Positions 43,730 to 51,410 of a DNA stretch of 64,000 bases are shown here, piece by piece. The notes under the pieces are model-generated. The model made no database searches, was not told where the DNA came from, and was given only the letters and a program-made list of their open reading frames with translations. Position numbers and translations under genes: made by a program. Every line of letters starts with the position of its first letter. The stretch's first letter is position 1. Source of the DNA: an uncultured Oscillospiraceae bacterium (lineage in GTDB: Bacteria; Bacillota; Clostridia; Oscillospirales; Oscillospiraceae); the NCBI GenBank assembly GCA_910587505.1, contig CAJULD010000006.1, positions 1-64,000 of the forward strand. The letters run 5' to 3'.

Positions 43730-43832
43730 TCTTATCATTTTCGGAAAATCTGTTTTTTGCAGCGGGGAGGAAGCGGTGTCCGAACTGAAAACCACCTGGG
43801 ACGCCTGCGAATAACTCAGCCGCGCATAATAA

Positions 43833-43867
43833 GGAGGGAGGACCCGGCGGAGCCGGGTCCTCCCTCC
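43833..43867 (-). terminator. Terminator after the VanY-like gene
   Basis: A 16-base perfect stem (43833-43848 with 43852-43867, core GAGGACCCGG) over a three-base loop, followed on the minus strand by TTATTATG. It ends the two-component/VanY operon. Confidence 0.75.
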
Positions 43868-43954
43868 AGCATATTCTGTCAGGTTCTGCCGTAATCCTGC
43901 GGTGGTCATGATGCCACAGACGCTTTGGCATATGCAGGGGCAGGCAAAAATTTC

Positions 43955-44911
43955 TTATTTATTCTCCGTTCTGCAGGTCACGATCACCCCGTCCACATTG
44001 TTCCCGGAGACGGCGTACTCTCCCTCTGCCGGCAGATACGCCCCGGTCCCGGCGCAGTACCAGATCTCATACATCCCGTCCGCGCACTCCACGGTCAGAT
44101 GCTGGCCGTCCCAGGGGAACTCCCGCAGATAGTCGATATATTCCTCCAGGCACAGGCCCTTCTCCGCCATCACGGTGGCGTGGGGCACGCCCACATAGCG
44201 GAAGTGCCAGGGCTCGTCCCCGATGCCGGTAAGGTCCTCCTTCTCCGTGTCATAGCGAACCACCCAGCCATAGTCCTGGCAGTGACTGTTGATCCAGGCG
44301 TATTCCCCCGTACCCCGGTACTCCGCGCTGGTACCGTCCTCAAAGAGCAGGGAGAAGTCCACCACCAGCCCCGTGTGGTGCTCGCTGCCGCCAGGCTGGG
44401 CCACGAAGCGCCGGGCGTGGTCCTCGCCGTTGCGCCGGGCGCTCTGGTCCAGGAGGTGCTGCTGGAACTCTCTGGTGCGGTAGCCCGCCACCACGTTGAC
44501 GGTTCTGCTGCCCCCCTGGGCCCGGAACGCGTCCATCATCCGGTTGAGGGCCTCCAGGGCGGTGGGGTCCAGGAACACCTCCCTGTCCCGCACGTAGTAG
44601 CTGTCGCTCTTGCCGTCGAATACGCAGGTCAGGGGCTGCTCCTCCGGAAAGCGGTAGAGGACCCTGTTGTTGACCAGGATCAGATCGCCGGTGTAAAGGG
44701 CGTCCCCGTCCAGCCGGGTCCTGCGGCAGGAAATCCGCCCTTCCCCGCTGTTCCGGATGCCGGTGGCGCCCCATGGGCCGTCCCGGACTTCGGCTGCGCC
44801 GCCCCGGCGGAAAAGCCAGAAGCTCAGCAGTGCCCCGGCGGCCAGCAGGAGCACAGGCAGCAGGGGCGGAATATAGACGCCGCGCCGCCTGCGCCGCCGC
44901 TTCCCTCTCAT
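43955..44911 (-). CDS. VanY-type D-alanyl-D-alanine carboxypeptidase (M15B)
   Basis: The 318-residue protein has a very basic N-terminus (RGKRRRRRRG), one membrane anchor (YIPPLLPVLLLAAGALLSFWLF) and an outer zinc peptidase domain. The M15 motif is SEHHTGLVVDF and the metal/catalytic EPWHFRYVG follows. It would trim the terminal D-Ala from peptidoglycan precursors. It is the last gene of an operon with a sensor kinase and regulator. The start is uncertain: ATG 44911 gives the anchor directly, while TTG 44935 and ATG 44953 are possible. No vanA/vanH genes are present, so it is not evidence of vancomycin resistance. Confidence 0.85.
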   Translation of the reverse strand: MRGKRRRRRRGVYIPPLLPVLLLAAGALLSFWLFRRGGAAEVRDGPWGATGIRNSGEGRISCRRTRLDGDALYTGDLILVNNRVLYRFPEEQPLTCVFDGKSDSYYVRDREVFLDPTALEALNRMMDAFRAQGGSRTVNVVAGYRTREFQQHLLDQSARRNGEDHARRFVAQPGGSEHHTGLVVDFSLLFEDGTSAEYRGTGEYAWINSHCQDYGWVVRYDTEKEDLTGIGDEPWHFRYVGVPHATVMAEKGLCLEEYIDYLREFPWDGQHLTVECADGMYEIWYCAGTGAYLPAEGEYAVSGNNVDGVIVTCRTENK

Positions 44912-44963
44912 AGAATGCGCGCTTCTCTTTTGCAAAGCAGTCCCCTTCCCCATTTCATGAAAT

Positions 44964-44991
44964 TCTTTTCTCTTTCTTTCAAAAAAAGAAT
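44964..44991 (-). repeat. Dispersed intergenic hairpin, copy f (imperfect)
   Basis: ATTCTTTT near 44962-44970 pairs with AAAAGAAT near 44984-44991. It is a weaker relative of the hairpins at 11844, 23555 and 28975, located between the VanY-like gene and the hypothetical gene. Confidence 0.35.
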
Positions 44992-45001
44992 GGAAACATG
45001 T

Positions 45002-45889
45002 TCAGCAATTCCAGTTCAGCATAAAGTTCCGGCCATTGACGCCCCTGCCTTCCAGGGGGACGGAGATGGACTGGCCGTCGTAGGTAAAGAAAATCTGGCC
45101 GTAGGCGTCGTAGTCCCCGTCCTTCCAGGGAGTGTGGGCGATCTGCTCAAGAATGTTCCGGGTGTTGCTGTTATACCAGCCGCTGCCCACGGAATCCATC
45201 TCCCAGTAGTTGCGCCATATACCGCCAAAGCCGGAGGCGTCCCGCATCCCCCAGTTGGGCGAGCCGTCCCGGTCCCATTGCAGGCTGAAGGACAGGATCC
45301 GCCCCGTCTGGACGTCCACCATCAGCTCCACGGAATAGGGCCCGCTGGAAAGGGCGATGCGATAGACCTGAAAGCTCATCCGGGTATCCGGATCCACATA
45401 CAGCCGCTCGCCATAGCCGGTGTAAGAGAGGCTGCTGCCGCTGTCCCACAGCATGGGCAGCCCGCCCAGAGCCTGCAGGTTGAGAATCTCCTGCCGGACC
45501 TCCGCCAGACGGTCATCCCACAGGCGGAAAATCTCCTCGGTGTAGGCATCTCCCCCCGCAGATCCGTCCGGCGCGAGAATCACCTCCGATTCCCCGTCGA
45601 AAATGAAAACCGATACGCTGCCGGAACCGCCGTCGGGACCGGAGGCCACGATCTCCACCGTTTCCCGGCTCAGGTCCATGGCGGTCAATCTCCCGTCCCG
45701 CAGCAGCAGCACCTTCTCCGCTACGGTCAGCTGCACGCTTTCGGCAAATCCCTCCCGCTGGATGTCCTGGGGGAGGAGGGACACGTTGTCCAGCAGCTGC
45801 CGGTCGTTCCAGGAGGAGAGGATCTCCGGCAGAAAAAAGGCCGCCGCGATCAGGGCCGCAGCAACCAGCACCGCTCCGGTTTTACGCAT
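45002..45889 (-). CDS. Membrane-anchored protein of unknown function
   Basis: The 295-residue protein has an N-terminal hydrophobic segment (KTGAVLVAAALIAAAFFLP) with a basic start, so it is secreted or membrane-anchored. A ~265-residue extracytoplasmic domain follows with 'YSVELMVDVQTGRILSFSLQWDRDG', a feature seen in PepSY-like or YycH/YycI-like sensor-associated proteins. It lies between the kinase and the VanY-type enzyme and may modulate the kinase. ATG 45889 follows GGAGG and overlaps the kinase stop. Confidence 0.65.
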   Translation of the reverse strand: MRKTGAVLVAAALIAAAFFLPEILSSWNDRQLLDNVSLLPQDIQREGFAESVQLTVAEKVLLLRDGRLTAMDLSRETVEIVASGPDGGSGSVSVFIFDGESEVILAPDGSAGGDAYTEEIFRLWDDRLAEVRQEILNLQALGGLPMLWDSGSSLSYTGYGERLYVDPDTRMSFQVYRIALSSGPYSVELMVDVQTGRILSFSLQWDRDGSPNWGMRDASGFGGIWRNYWEMDSVGSGWYNSNTRNILEQIAHTPWKDGDYDAYGQIFFTYDGQSISVPLEGRGVNGRNFMLNWNC

Positions 45890-47294
45890 CGGCCACACCT
45901 CCCAGCGTTACGGTGACAACGGTGCCCACGCCCTCCGTGCTCTCAAAGCCCAGCCGCCCCCGGTGAAGCTCCGCAATCTCCTTGCACAGCGCCAGGCCCA
46001 GCCCCGCGCCGCCTTCGGCCCGGGAGCGGGACTTGTCCACCATGTAAAACGGCTCGGTGATTTTGTCCAGCTCCCCGACGGGGATGCCCCGGCCCTGGTC
46101 CGCCACCGTCATTTCATAGCCCTCTTCCACCTTCCGGCCGGTCAGCGTCACCCGGCTGCCGCCCTCGGCCGCCTTCCGGGCGTTGTCCAGCAGATTCTGG
46201 AGCAGGGTCTGCAACAGCGCCGCGTCGCCCCGTATGTTGCCCTCCTCCGCCTCCACGGTGAGGGAGAGCTCCCTGGCCCGCATGGCGGGCTGGCTGATCC
46301 GGGCGGCCTCGATGCACAGCCTGCGCATGTTTACCACCCCGTCCTCCGCCTCGCTGTGACCCACCACCAGCAGATTCATCAGGGACAGGGAGAGGTTCTC
46401 CAGCCGCTTGCCCTCGGAAAAAATATAGCTGGCCGCCTTGAAGCGCATGTCCCGGTCCAGCTCCTGGCTGCGGAGCATGTCCGCATAGCCGATGATGGAG
46501 GTCAGCGGGGTTTTCAGCTCATGGACAAAGCTGCCGGTAAAATCCTCCTGCCGCCGGGCGGCGTCCTCCAGCTCCTGGATGTTTTTCTCAATGGCGTCCG
46601 CCATATGGTTGAAATTCCCCGCCAGCTCCCCGATCTCGTCGTTCCCCATGACGCGGGCCCTGGTGGAGTAGTCGCCCCCGGCCAGCTGATTGGCCGCCCG
46701 GCCCAGGCTGCGGATGGGCGTGGTCAGCCAGTAGGACAGTGCGAACATCACCGCGCTGCTGACGCCCACCACCAGCAGAACGATCCAGCGGTAGACCTGA
46801 TAGTGGGTTTCCCGGTCGGTAAACAGACGGGTGACGTCCCGGACGGTCTCCATATACAGGATGCCGTCCGGCAGAACCACGGGGCCCGCGCAGTGGAGCA
46901 GATACTGCTGCCCGTCCTGCCGCAGGACGTAGCCGGAGCGCTGCCGGGCCACCTTTTCCAGCAGCTCGTGGTCGCTGTCGGACTCCAGGGTGGAGTACAC
47001 GGATTCTCCCGGCGGCGTGGTCACCCGAATCTGGTGGTCGGTGAAATAAGCGGCCTCCTTCAGCGTCCGGGACAGGCTGCGGCCCCGCTGGCCAATGTTT
47101 TCCAGGGTAACGCCCCTGGCGTCGCAGACGGCCTCGTAGGACAGGCGGAGCATCTGCATCTCCTCCTGAGCGACGATAATTTCCCTCTCCAGCGCGGAAT
47201 GAAAGGAGAGAGAAATCAGAAGGTAGCTGCCCAGTCCGGTGGACAGCAGCAGAATGCACAGCGTGGCGAAGGTCACCTTCCATGCGAATTTCAT
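45882..47294 (-). CDS. Sensor histidine kinase
   Basis: The 470-residue protein has two membrane segments (FATLCILLLSTGLGSYLLISLSF and YRWIVLLVVGVSSAVMFALSYW) flanking a ~150-residue outer domain. A HAMP domain (RAANQLAGGDYSTRARV) follows, then a HisKA domain with the phospho-His in FTGSFVHELKTPLTSIIGYADML, and a HATPase_c domain (NLLDNARKA, VADQGRGIP, GGAGLGLAL). It phosphorylates the regulator encoded upstream, whose stop it overlaps by four bases. The signal is unknown, probably envelope-related given the VanY-type gene. Confidence 0.93.
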   Translation of the reverse strand: MKFAWKVTFATLCILLLSTGLGSYLLISLSFHSALEREIIVAQEEMQMLRLSYEAVCDARGVTLENIGQRGRSLSRTLKEAAYFTDHQIRVTTPPGESVYSTLESDSDHELLEKVARQRSGYVLRQDGQQYLLHCAGPVVLPDGILYMETVRDVTRLFTDRETHYQVYRWIVLLVVGVSSAVMFALSYWLTTPIRSLGRAANQLAGGDYSTRARVMGNDEIGELAGNFNHMADAIEKNIQELEDAARRQEDFTGSFVHELKTPLTSIIGYADMLRSQELDRDMRFKAASYIFSEGKRLENLSLSLMNLLVVGHSEAEDGVVNMRRLCIEAARISQPAMRARELSLTVEAEEGNIRGDAALLQTLLQNLLDNARKAAEGGSRVTLTGRKVEEGYEMTVADQGRGIPVGELDKITEPFYMVDKSRSRAEGGAGLGLALCKEIAELHRGRLGFESTEGVGTVVTVTLGGVADA

Positions 47295-47950
47295 TCGCTG
47301 ACCTCCAGACGGTAGCCCACCTTGTAGACCGCGGCGATCCGCTCCTGCCACCCAAGCTTTTTGCGCAGCCGCTGGACGTGGAGGTCCACGGTGCGGCTGT
47401 CGCCCATGTACTCATTTTCCCATACCCGTTCATAAATAGTCTCGCGAAAAAGGGCGATATTCTTATTTTGCAGGAACAGCACCAGAAGATTGTACTCCTT
47501 CGCGGTCAGCTGGACGATCTCCCCGCCCCTGGTGACCACCCTGGACTGCGTATCCACCGCCACGTCGTCCACCACGATCCGGCTTTCGGATTTGTGATAG
47601 CGGCGCAGAACGGTCTCTACCCGGGCCAGAAGCTCCGCAATTTCAAAGGGTTTGACGATATAATCGTCGGCCCCCAGCCGCAGTCCCTTAATGCGGTCCT
47701 TGACGGCGCTGCGGGCGGTGATGAAGATTACGGGGATGCCCAGCGGGGCCAGATACTCCATCAGCTCAAATCCGTCGATTCCCGGCAGCATCACGTCCAG
47801 AAGGATCAGGTCGTACCGCCGGGCCTCCAGCACGTCGGCGGCGGCCGCTCCGTTGTCCAGGCAGTCGCAGGAATAGCCTGCGGCGGTCAGACTCATGTCC
47901 AGCAGGTCCGCGATGGGCTTCTCGTCTTCTACAATCAAAATTTTTACCAT
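47291..47950 (-). CDS. OmpR-family response regulator
   Basis: The 219-residue protein has a receiver domain (MVKILIVEDEKPIADLLDM; phospho-Asp in LILLDVMLPGIDGFEL; Lys in DDYIVKPFE) and a winged-helix DNA-binding domain (LTAKEYNLLVLFLQNKN ... TVDLHVQRLRKKLG ... VYKVGYRLE). It is the first gene of the operon with the sensor kinase. ATG 47950 (MVKIL) gives the family N-terminus; the longer frame is not conserved in type. Confidence 0.93.
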   Translation of the reverse strand: MVKILIVEDEKPIADLLDMSLTAAGYSCDCLDNGAAAADVLEARRYDLILLDVMLPGIDGFELMEYLAPLGIPVIFITARSAVKDRIKGLRLGADDYIVKPFEIAELLARVETVLRRYHKSESRIVVDDVAVDTQSRVVTRGGEIVQLTAKEYNLLVLFLQNKNIALFRETIYERVWENEYMGDSRTVDLHVQRLRKKLGWQERIAAVYKVGYRLEVSE

Positions 47951-48114
47951 GGCGATTCTCTCTTTCTTGCCGCCCCTTCGGGGCGGCGGGACAAAAACTC
48001 GGCTGACATCTTCTAGGATAGCAAATTCACGGGAAAAATACAACCGTCAAAATCTTATGAAAAATGAAAACCGGATCCATATAAATAAACTGTGTCATGG
48101 TAAAGGTGGTTTCC

Positions 48115-48167
48115 CGTGAAAAAAGAAGCAGAAGGGCAGCCGCGCTTCCGGCGGCCCTTCTGCTTCT
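48115..48167 (-). terminator. Terminator after the recombinase/spoVT gene
   Basis: AGAAGCAGAAGGGC (48124-48137) pairs with its complement at 48154-48167. On the minus strand the stem is followed by TTTTTTC. Confidence 0.75.
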
Positions 48168-48208
48168 GACCGCTTGCGGCGGCGGGCCTGTATGTAAAAG
48201 AAAACCGC

Positions 48209-48264
48209 TGACAGAGCGGAGAAGAGGGTATGACCGGCGGAAACCGGCCATGCCCTCTCGCTGT
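48209..48264 (-). terminator. Long hairpin at the 3' end of the recombinase/spoVT gene
   Basis: The two halves of 48209-48264 pair, with one or two bulges, through GACAG/CTGTC ends and a GAGGG...CCCTC middle, closing at the stop codon. It is a probable native spoVT terminator or mRNA-stabilising stem, with the T-rich hairpin at 48115-48167 beyond it. Confidence 0.6.
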
Positions 48265-48719
48265 CAACTTTCCATGTGCTTTCCCAGAAATGCCGCGATG
48301 GTCTGGGCCAGCTTGTACTCGGTTTCCCCGGTGACCATGGTATCGCCGTCCTCCACGAACAGCACCAGCCCCAGCACGTCGCCCTCGGAAATAATGGGGG
48401 CGGCCACGCCGGCCCGGTATTTGTCTCCGGACTCGGTGACAAAGATGCTGCGCTCCTCGCCGGCGTGCTGATAAATGCGCCGGTCCTCCATAATCTGCTC
48501 CAGCTGGGGACTGATGCGCTTGCCCATCAGCTCCCGCTTGCCGCCGCCGGCGACCGCGATGACGGAGTCGCGGTCCGTCACCGCGGTGATCGCGCCGCAG
48601 CTCTTGGACAGGGTTTCGCAGAACTGGGCCGCGAAGTCGTCCAGGCCGCCCATCAGGGAATACTTCTTAAAAATGACCTCGCCCTCCCGGCTGGTGTAAA
48701 TCTCCAGCGGGTCGCCGTT
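48264..48719 (-). other. spoVT: Truncated spoVT 3' segment and probable integration junction
   Basis: The region encodes SpoVT from its 'GDPLEI' segment to the end, 150 residues. The ~31-residue start of SpoVT, containing the first strands of the AbrB-like DNA-binding domain, is absent. The switch from recombinase to SpoVT sequence falls at about 48711-48722, in codons for SNGDP. The missing 5' part is expected at the far end of the element beyond 64 kb, giving the attL/attR pair. The exact crossover dinucleotide cannot be fixed from one junction. Confidence 0.8.
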
Positions 48720-50486
48720 GCTGATAACTTTGACAGTGAAAATCTTGTTGTTGTGTTTGCCGCTCTCCTGAATGATCTGGATCTCGTAGGGGCGGCAATC
48801 TGCCGCCCGGTCGTTTTCGTCTCCCCCAGCCGTCGGGCGGATGATATCCGTCCCTACAGGGGCCATGGCCGCCACGGCCTCGGGCTTCTCCTCCGGGAGC
48901 GCGCCGCTTTGCAGGATGCTGTCAATGTCCGCTTTGAGCCGGATCTCTATGCGGTCCTCATAGACCTTGATCCTCTGGATCATCAGCTGGAGGTCGTTCC
49001 GGTCCAGCCTGGGCTTGTTCAGGATGTCGTCAAAGACCTCCAGCGCCGTCTTGGCCACTCGATTGACCTGGATGATGGTATTCCGCTTGTCTACCGTCAT
49101 GGCAATCTGATTTTGGATGCCCTCCATCCGGCGCAGGAGGTCGCTCTCCAGCTCGTCGTAGGTGGCCTCCAGGGTATCCTCCTGATCCGGGTGCTTCATG
49201 ATGTCCCGGATGCGTTGGCGCTTGGTGGCTTTCAGTTCCTCCTGGAGGTCCGCCAGCACCGCCTCCAGATTTTCCGCCGACTTCTCGGTTTCCGCCACGT
49301 TCTCCGCTTCTTTTTCAAGGTCCGCGTTGAGACGGTCCAGCATGGCGGCGGAGTTGTCCTTGACCTTCTGAACATACAGCTTCAGCAGCTCATCCAGCTT
49401 GTCCACCCTGATGTGGTGGCTGGTGCACCCCTTCAGCCCCCGGCGGTGGTAGGTGCCGCAGCGGTAGGCGTCCTTGATGTCCCGACGGCTCATGGCGAAC
49501 ATGGGGGAGCCGCAGTCGCCGCACTCCAGGAAGCCGGAGTAGGTGTTGTCGTACTTTTTCTGCCCCCGGTAGTGGGCGGTGGAGCGGGAGTCTCGGAGGG
49601 CCTTTGCTGTTGCAAAGGTCCGATAGTCGATGATTTCCTGGTGATGGTGCTCAATGACGATGTGATCCAGCTCGTCCCGCTTGACTTCCCTGCCGTTGAT
49701 TTTTTTCCGGGTGTACTTCCCCTGGCGGAGGGTGCCGATGTAGAAGTCATTGTCGATGATGCCCTGCACGGTCACGATGGCCCAGACGGGCTTGACCGGG
49801 CGCTTGTACTCCTCCCCCGCTGCCTCTTTGCGCTGGCGCTCCGCCATGCGGGGAGTGGGGACGCCCTCATCGGTGAGATGGTTGGCGATCTTCTTGTAGC
49901 CCCAGCCGTCGATGTACAGCCGGAAGATCTCCCGGATGATCTCCGCCTCGGTGGGAACGACCTCGAACTCCTGGCGCTTGTTCACAATGTAGCCATAGGG
50001 GGCGGCGCAGATCCATTTGCCGTCCTGCTGGCGGCGTCTGATGACGGATTTTACCTTTTTCGAGGTATCGGTGACCGGCATCTCGTTGATGAGGAACTGG
50101 AATTGAATTTTCAGCCAGTCGTCGTCGTTGGGGAAGTCGATGCCATCCCCAATGGAGATGATGCGGACACCCGCGTCCCGCAGGTCTTCCAGCTCCACCA
50201 GTCCCCGGCTGTTCCGCCGGGAGAAGCGGGAGAAGTCCTTGACGATGAGTATGTCCTTTTGATGGGCCATCAGCTCCCGGCGCATGGCCTGGTAGCCCTC
50301 CCGCTGCTCGAAGGTGTAGCCGGACTTGTCCCGGTCCTCGTAGAAGGTGAGGGTGGAGTCAGGAAATTTTTGTTTCAAGAAGTCCTCAATGATGGCCTTC
50401 TGGTTCTCAATGGAGGTATTGTCCCGGTCCAGTTCCTCATCTACGGAGATGCGGCAGTAGCCGGCGATGTTAAAACGTTCGAGCAA
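48264..50486 (-). CDS. Large serine recombinase fused to the C-terminal part of SpoVT
   Basis: The 740-residue protein starts with a serine recombinase catalytic domain; the motif YCRIS puts the nucleophile at Ser14 and VKDFSRFSRRNSRGL follows. A Recombinase domain (APYGYIVN...), a zinc ribbon (LECGDCGSPMFAMSRRD...CGTYHRRGLKGC) and a coiled coil at about 370-450 come next. From about residue 591 the sequence becomes SpoVT: GDPLEIYTSREGEVIFKKYS, then the GAF-like SpoVT_C domain (~150 residues). The TTG start at 50486 has AGAGAGG eight bases ahead; the GTG at 50555 lacks one. The recombinase would integrate and excise its element, and the fusion marks the integration site. Confidence 0.9.
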   Translation of the reverse strand: MLERFNIAGYCRISVDEELDRDNTSIENQKAIIEDFLKQKFPDSTLTFYEDRDKSGYTFEQREGYQAMRRELMAHQKDILIVKDFSRFSRRNSRGLVELEDLRDAGVRIISIGDGIDFPNDDDWLKIQFQFLINEMPVTDTSKKVKSVIRRRQQDGKWICAAPYGYIVNKRQEFEVVPTEAEIIREIFRLYIDGWGYKKIANHLTDEGVPTPRMAERQRKEAAGEEYKRPVKPVWAIVTVQGIIDNDFYIGTLRQGKYTRKKINGREVKRDELDHIVIEHHHQEIIDYRTFATAKALRDSRSTAHYRGQKKYDNTYSGFLECGDCGSPMFAMSRRDIKDAYRCGTYHRRGLKGCTSHHIRVDKLDELLKLYVQKVKDNSAAMLDRLNADLEKEAENVAETEKSAENLEAVLADLQEELKATKRQRIRDIMKHPDQEDTLEATYDELESDLLRRMEGIQNQIAMTVDKRNTIIQVNRVAKTALEVFDDILNKPRLDRNDLQLMIQRIKVYEDRIEIRLKADIDSILQSGALPEEKPEAVAAMAPVGTDIIRPTAGGDENDRAADCRPYEIQIIQESGKHNNKIFTVKVISNGDPLEIYTSREGEVIFKKYSLMGGLDDFAAQFCETLSKSCGAITAVTDRDSVIAVAGGGKRELMGKRISPQLEQIMEDRRIYQHAGEERSIFVTESGDKYRAGVAAPIISEGDVLGLVLFVEDGDTMVTGETEYKLAQTIAAFLGKHMES

Positions 50487-50622
50487 TTGTTTGTCCTCTC
50501 TGCCTGTCAATATATTCTTATTTGCTATTCCATTTATCAGATAATATTGTATCACAGTTTTCCGGATAAATCAACCGAAAAAATCAGGCGGGAGCAATTT
50601 GCTGCTTCCGCCCCTGCTGTTT

Positions 50623-50889
50623 CTACCTTGCTCCCGCCCGCTGACGAGTACGTATTCGCTTTCTCCGGACCTCCTGCTCTGCCAACCGTTTCCGATTGTA
50701 ACACAGCAATGCACTGGTTTCCTCCGTTAGATTTCGATCACCTGACATATATACCGCCACAATATATTTCTTTTCCCTATACTGTTGGTAGAAGTTTTTC
50801 AGCTGTTCTCTCAGTGACTCATCCTGCTTTTCCTGATTTGTCAGCCAAACCTCCACGATCTTCCTGCCATCTCTGACATTGATCTCCAA
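50623..50889 (-). CDS. Small mobile-element-associated protein
   Basis: The 88-residue basic protein (MEINVRDGRKIVEVWL..., 'YREKKYIVAVYMSGDRNLTEETSALLCYNR', ending RKRIRTRQRAGAR) belongs to a type often found next to large serine recombinases in Firmicutes elements. The C-terminal run of Arg/Lys suggests nucleic-acid binding. The start is a TTG at 50889 with AGGAG somewhat far upstream. It could be an accessory or recombination-directionality factor, but this is only inferred from its place next to the recombinase. Confidence 0.6.
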   Translation of the reverse strand: MEINVRDGRKIVEVWLTNQEKQDESLREQLKNFYQQYREKKYIVAVYMSGDRNLTEETSALLCYNRKRLAEQEVRRKRIRTRQRAGAR

Positions 50890-51410
50890 CTGGTTACCGC
50901 ATCTCCTTTCTCAATTTGATTTGGTATTATTTTCTGCTTTTTTTGTTTGCTTTATTCACAGGGTTCATTTTGTCGTTCTATCCCTGGCTCCGCCCGCAGG
51001 CGGCATATGGGACAGGGGGATCACCCCCTGCAGGCGCGCAAAATGTACATTTGCGCTATGCCTGCGCCCTCACCGCCCCTTGGGCGGTGAGGGCCCGGCC
51101 CCGCCGCTGGCGGGGCTTCGTCCAGCAGCAGTCTGAATATATATGCCGGGATGAGAACGGTGCGACTATTGAAACGAAAACGGCACAGTTTCTTTTCTAT
51201 GCAGTTCTCGCCCCCTGTCAGGTGCTGTAGATTCACCTTGTTTTCTGTAAAAAGGGACGCCGGGTGTCAATCATACACCCTGTTCCTGCACTTTTCCGAC
51301 TTGGGCAAGGATATCCTCCTCGCCATCCTCGTTCAGCCAGACGCAGGAGGCGGCACAGTCCAGAAACCAGTCGAAGTGCAGCTAATTTGTTCCTTGTTCG
51401 GTAACCATGT
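50890..51410. other. Gene-poor gap with hairpins and a gene fragment
   Basis: The gap holds two GC-rich hairpins: 51068-51096 (arm GCCCTCACCGCCC) and 51099-51117 (GGCCCCGCC/GGCGGGGC). It also contains a minus-strand open stretch without a start (about 51270-51383, reading FDWFLDCAASCVWLNEDG... to a stop). That stretch looks like the 3' end of a lost element gene. I see no intact gene or promoter with confidence. Confidence 0.4.

Noticed and set aside
43955..44911. Vancomycin-resistance cluster (VanY with two-component system)
   Set aside because: No ligase (vanA/B/C/D), dehydrogenase (vanH) or dipeptidase (vanX) is present. A carboxypeptidase with a kinase/regulator pair is common in normal wall control.
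48276..50876. 866-codon plus-strand frame opposite the recombinase
   Set aside because: It is the complement of a high-GC recombinase gene. The minus strand shows full recombinase and SpoVT motifs.
51146..51230. Plus-strand frames of 104-130 codons in the 50.9-51.5 kb gap
   Set aside because: They have no ribosome site or recognisable domain, and cross hairpin sequences. They look like chance frames.
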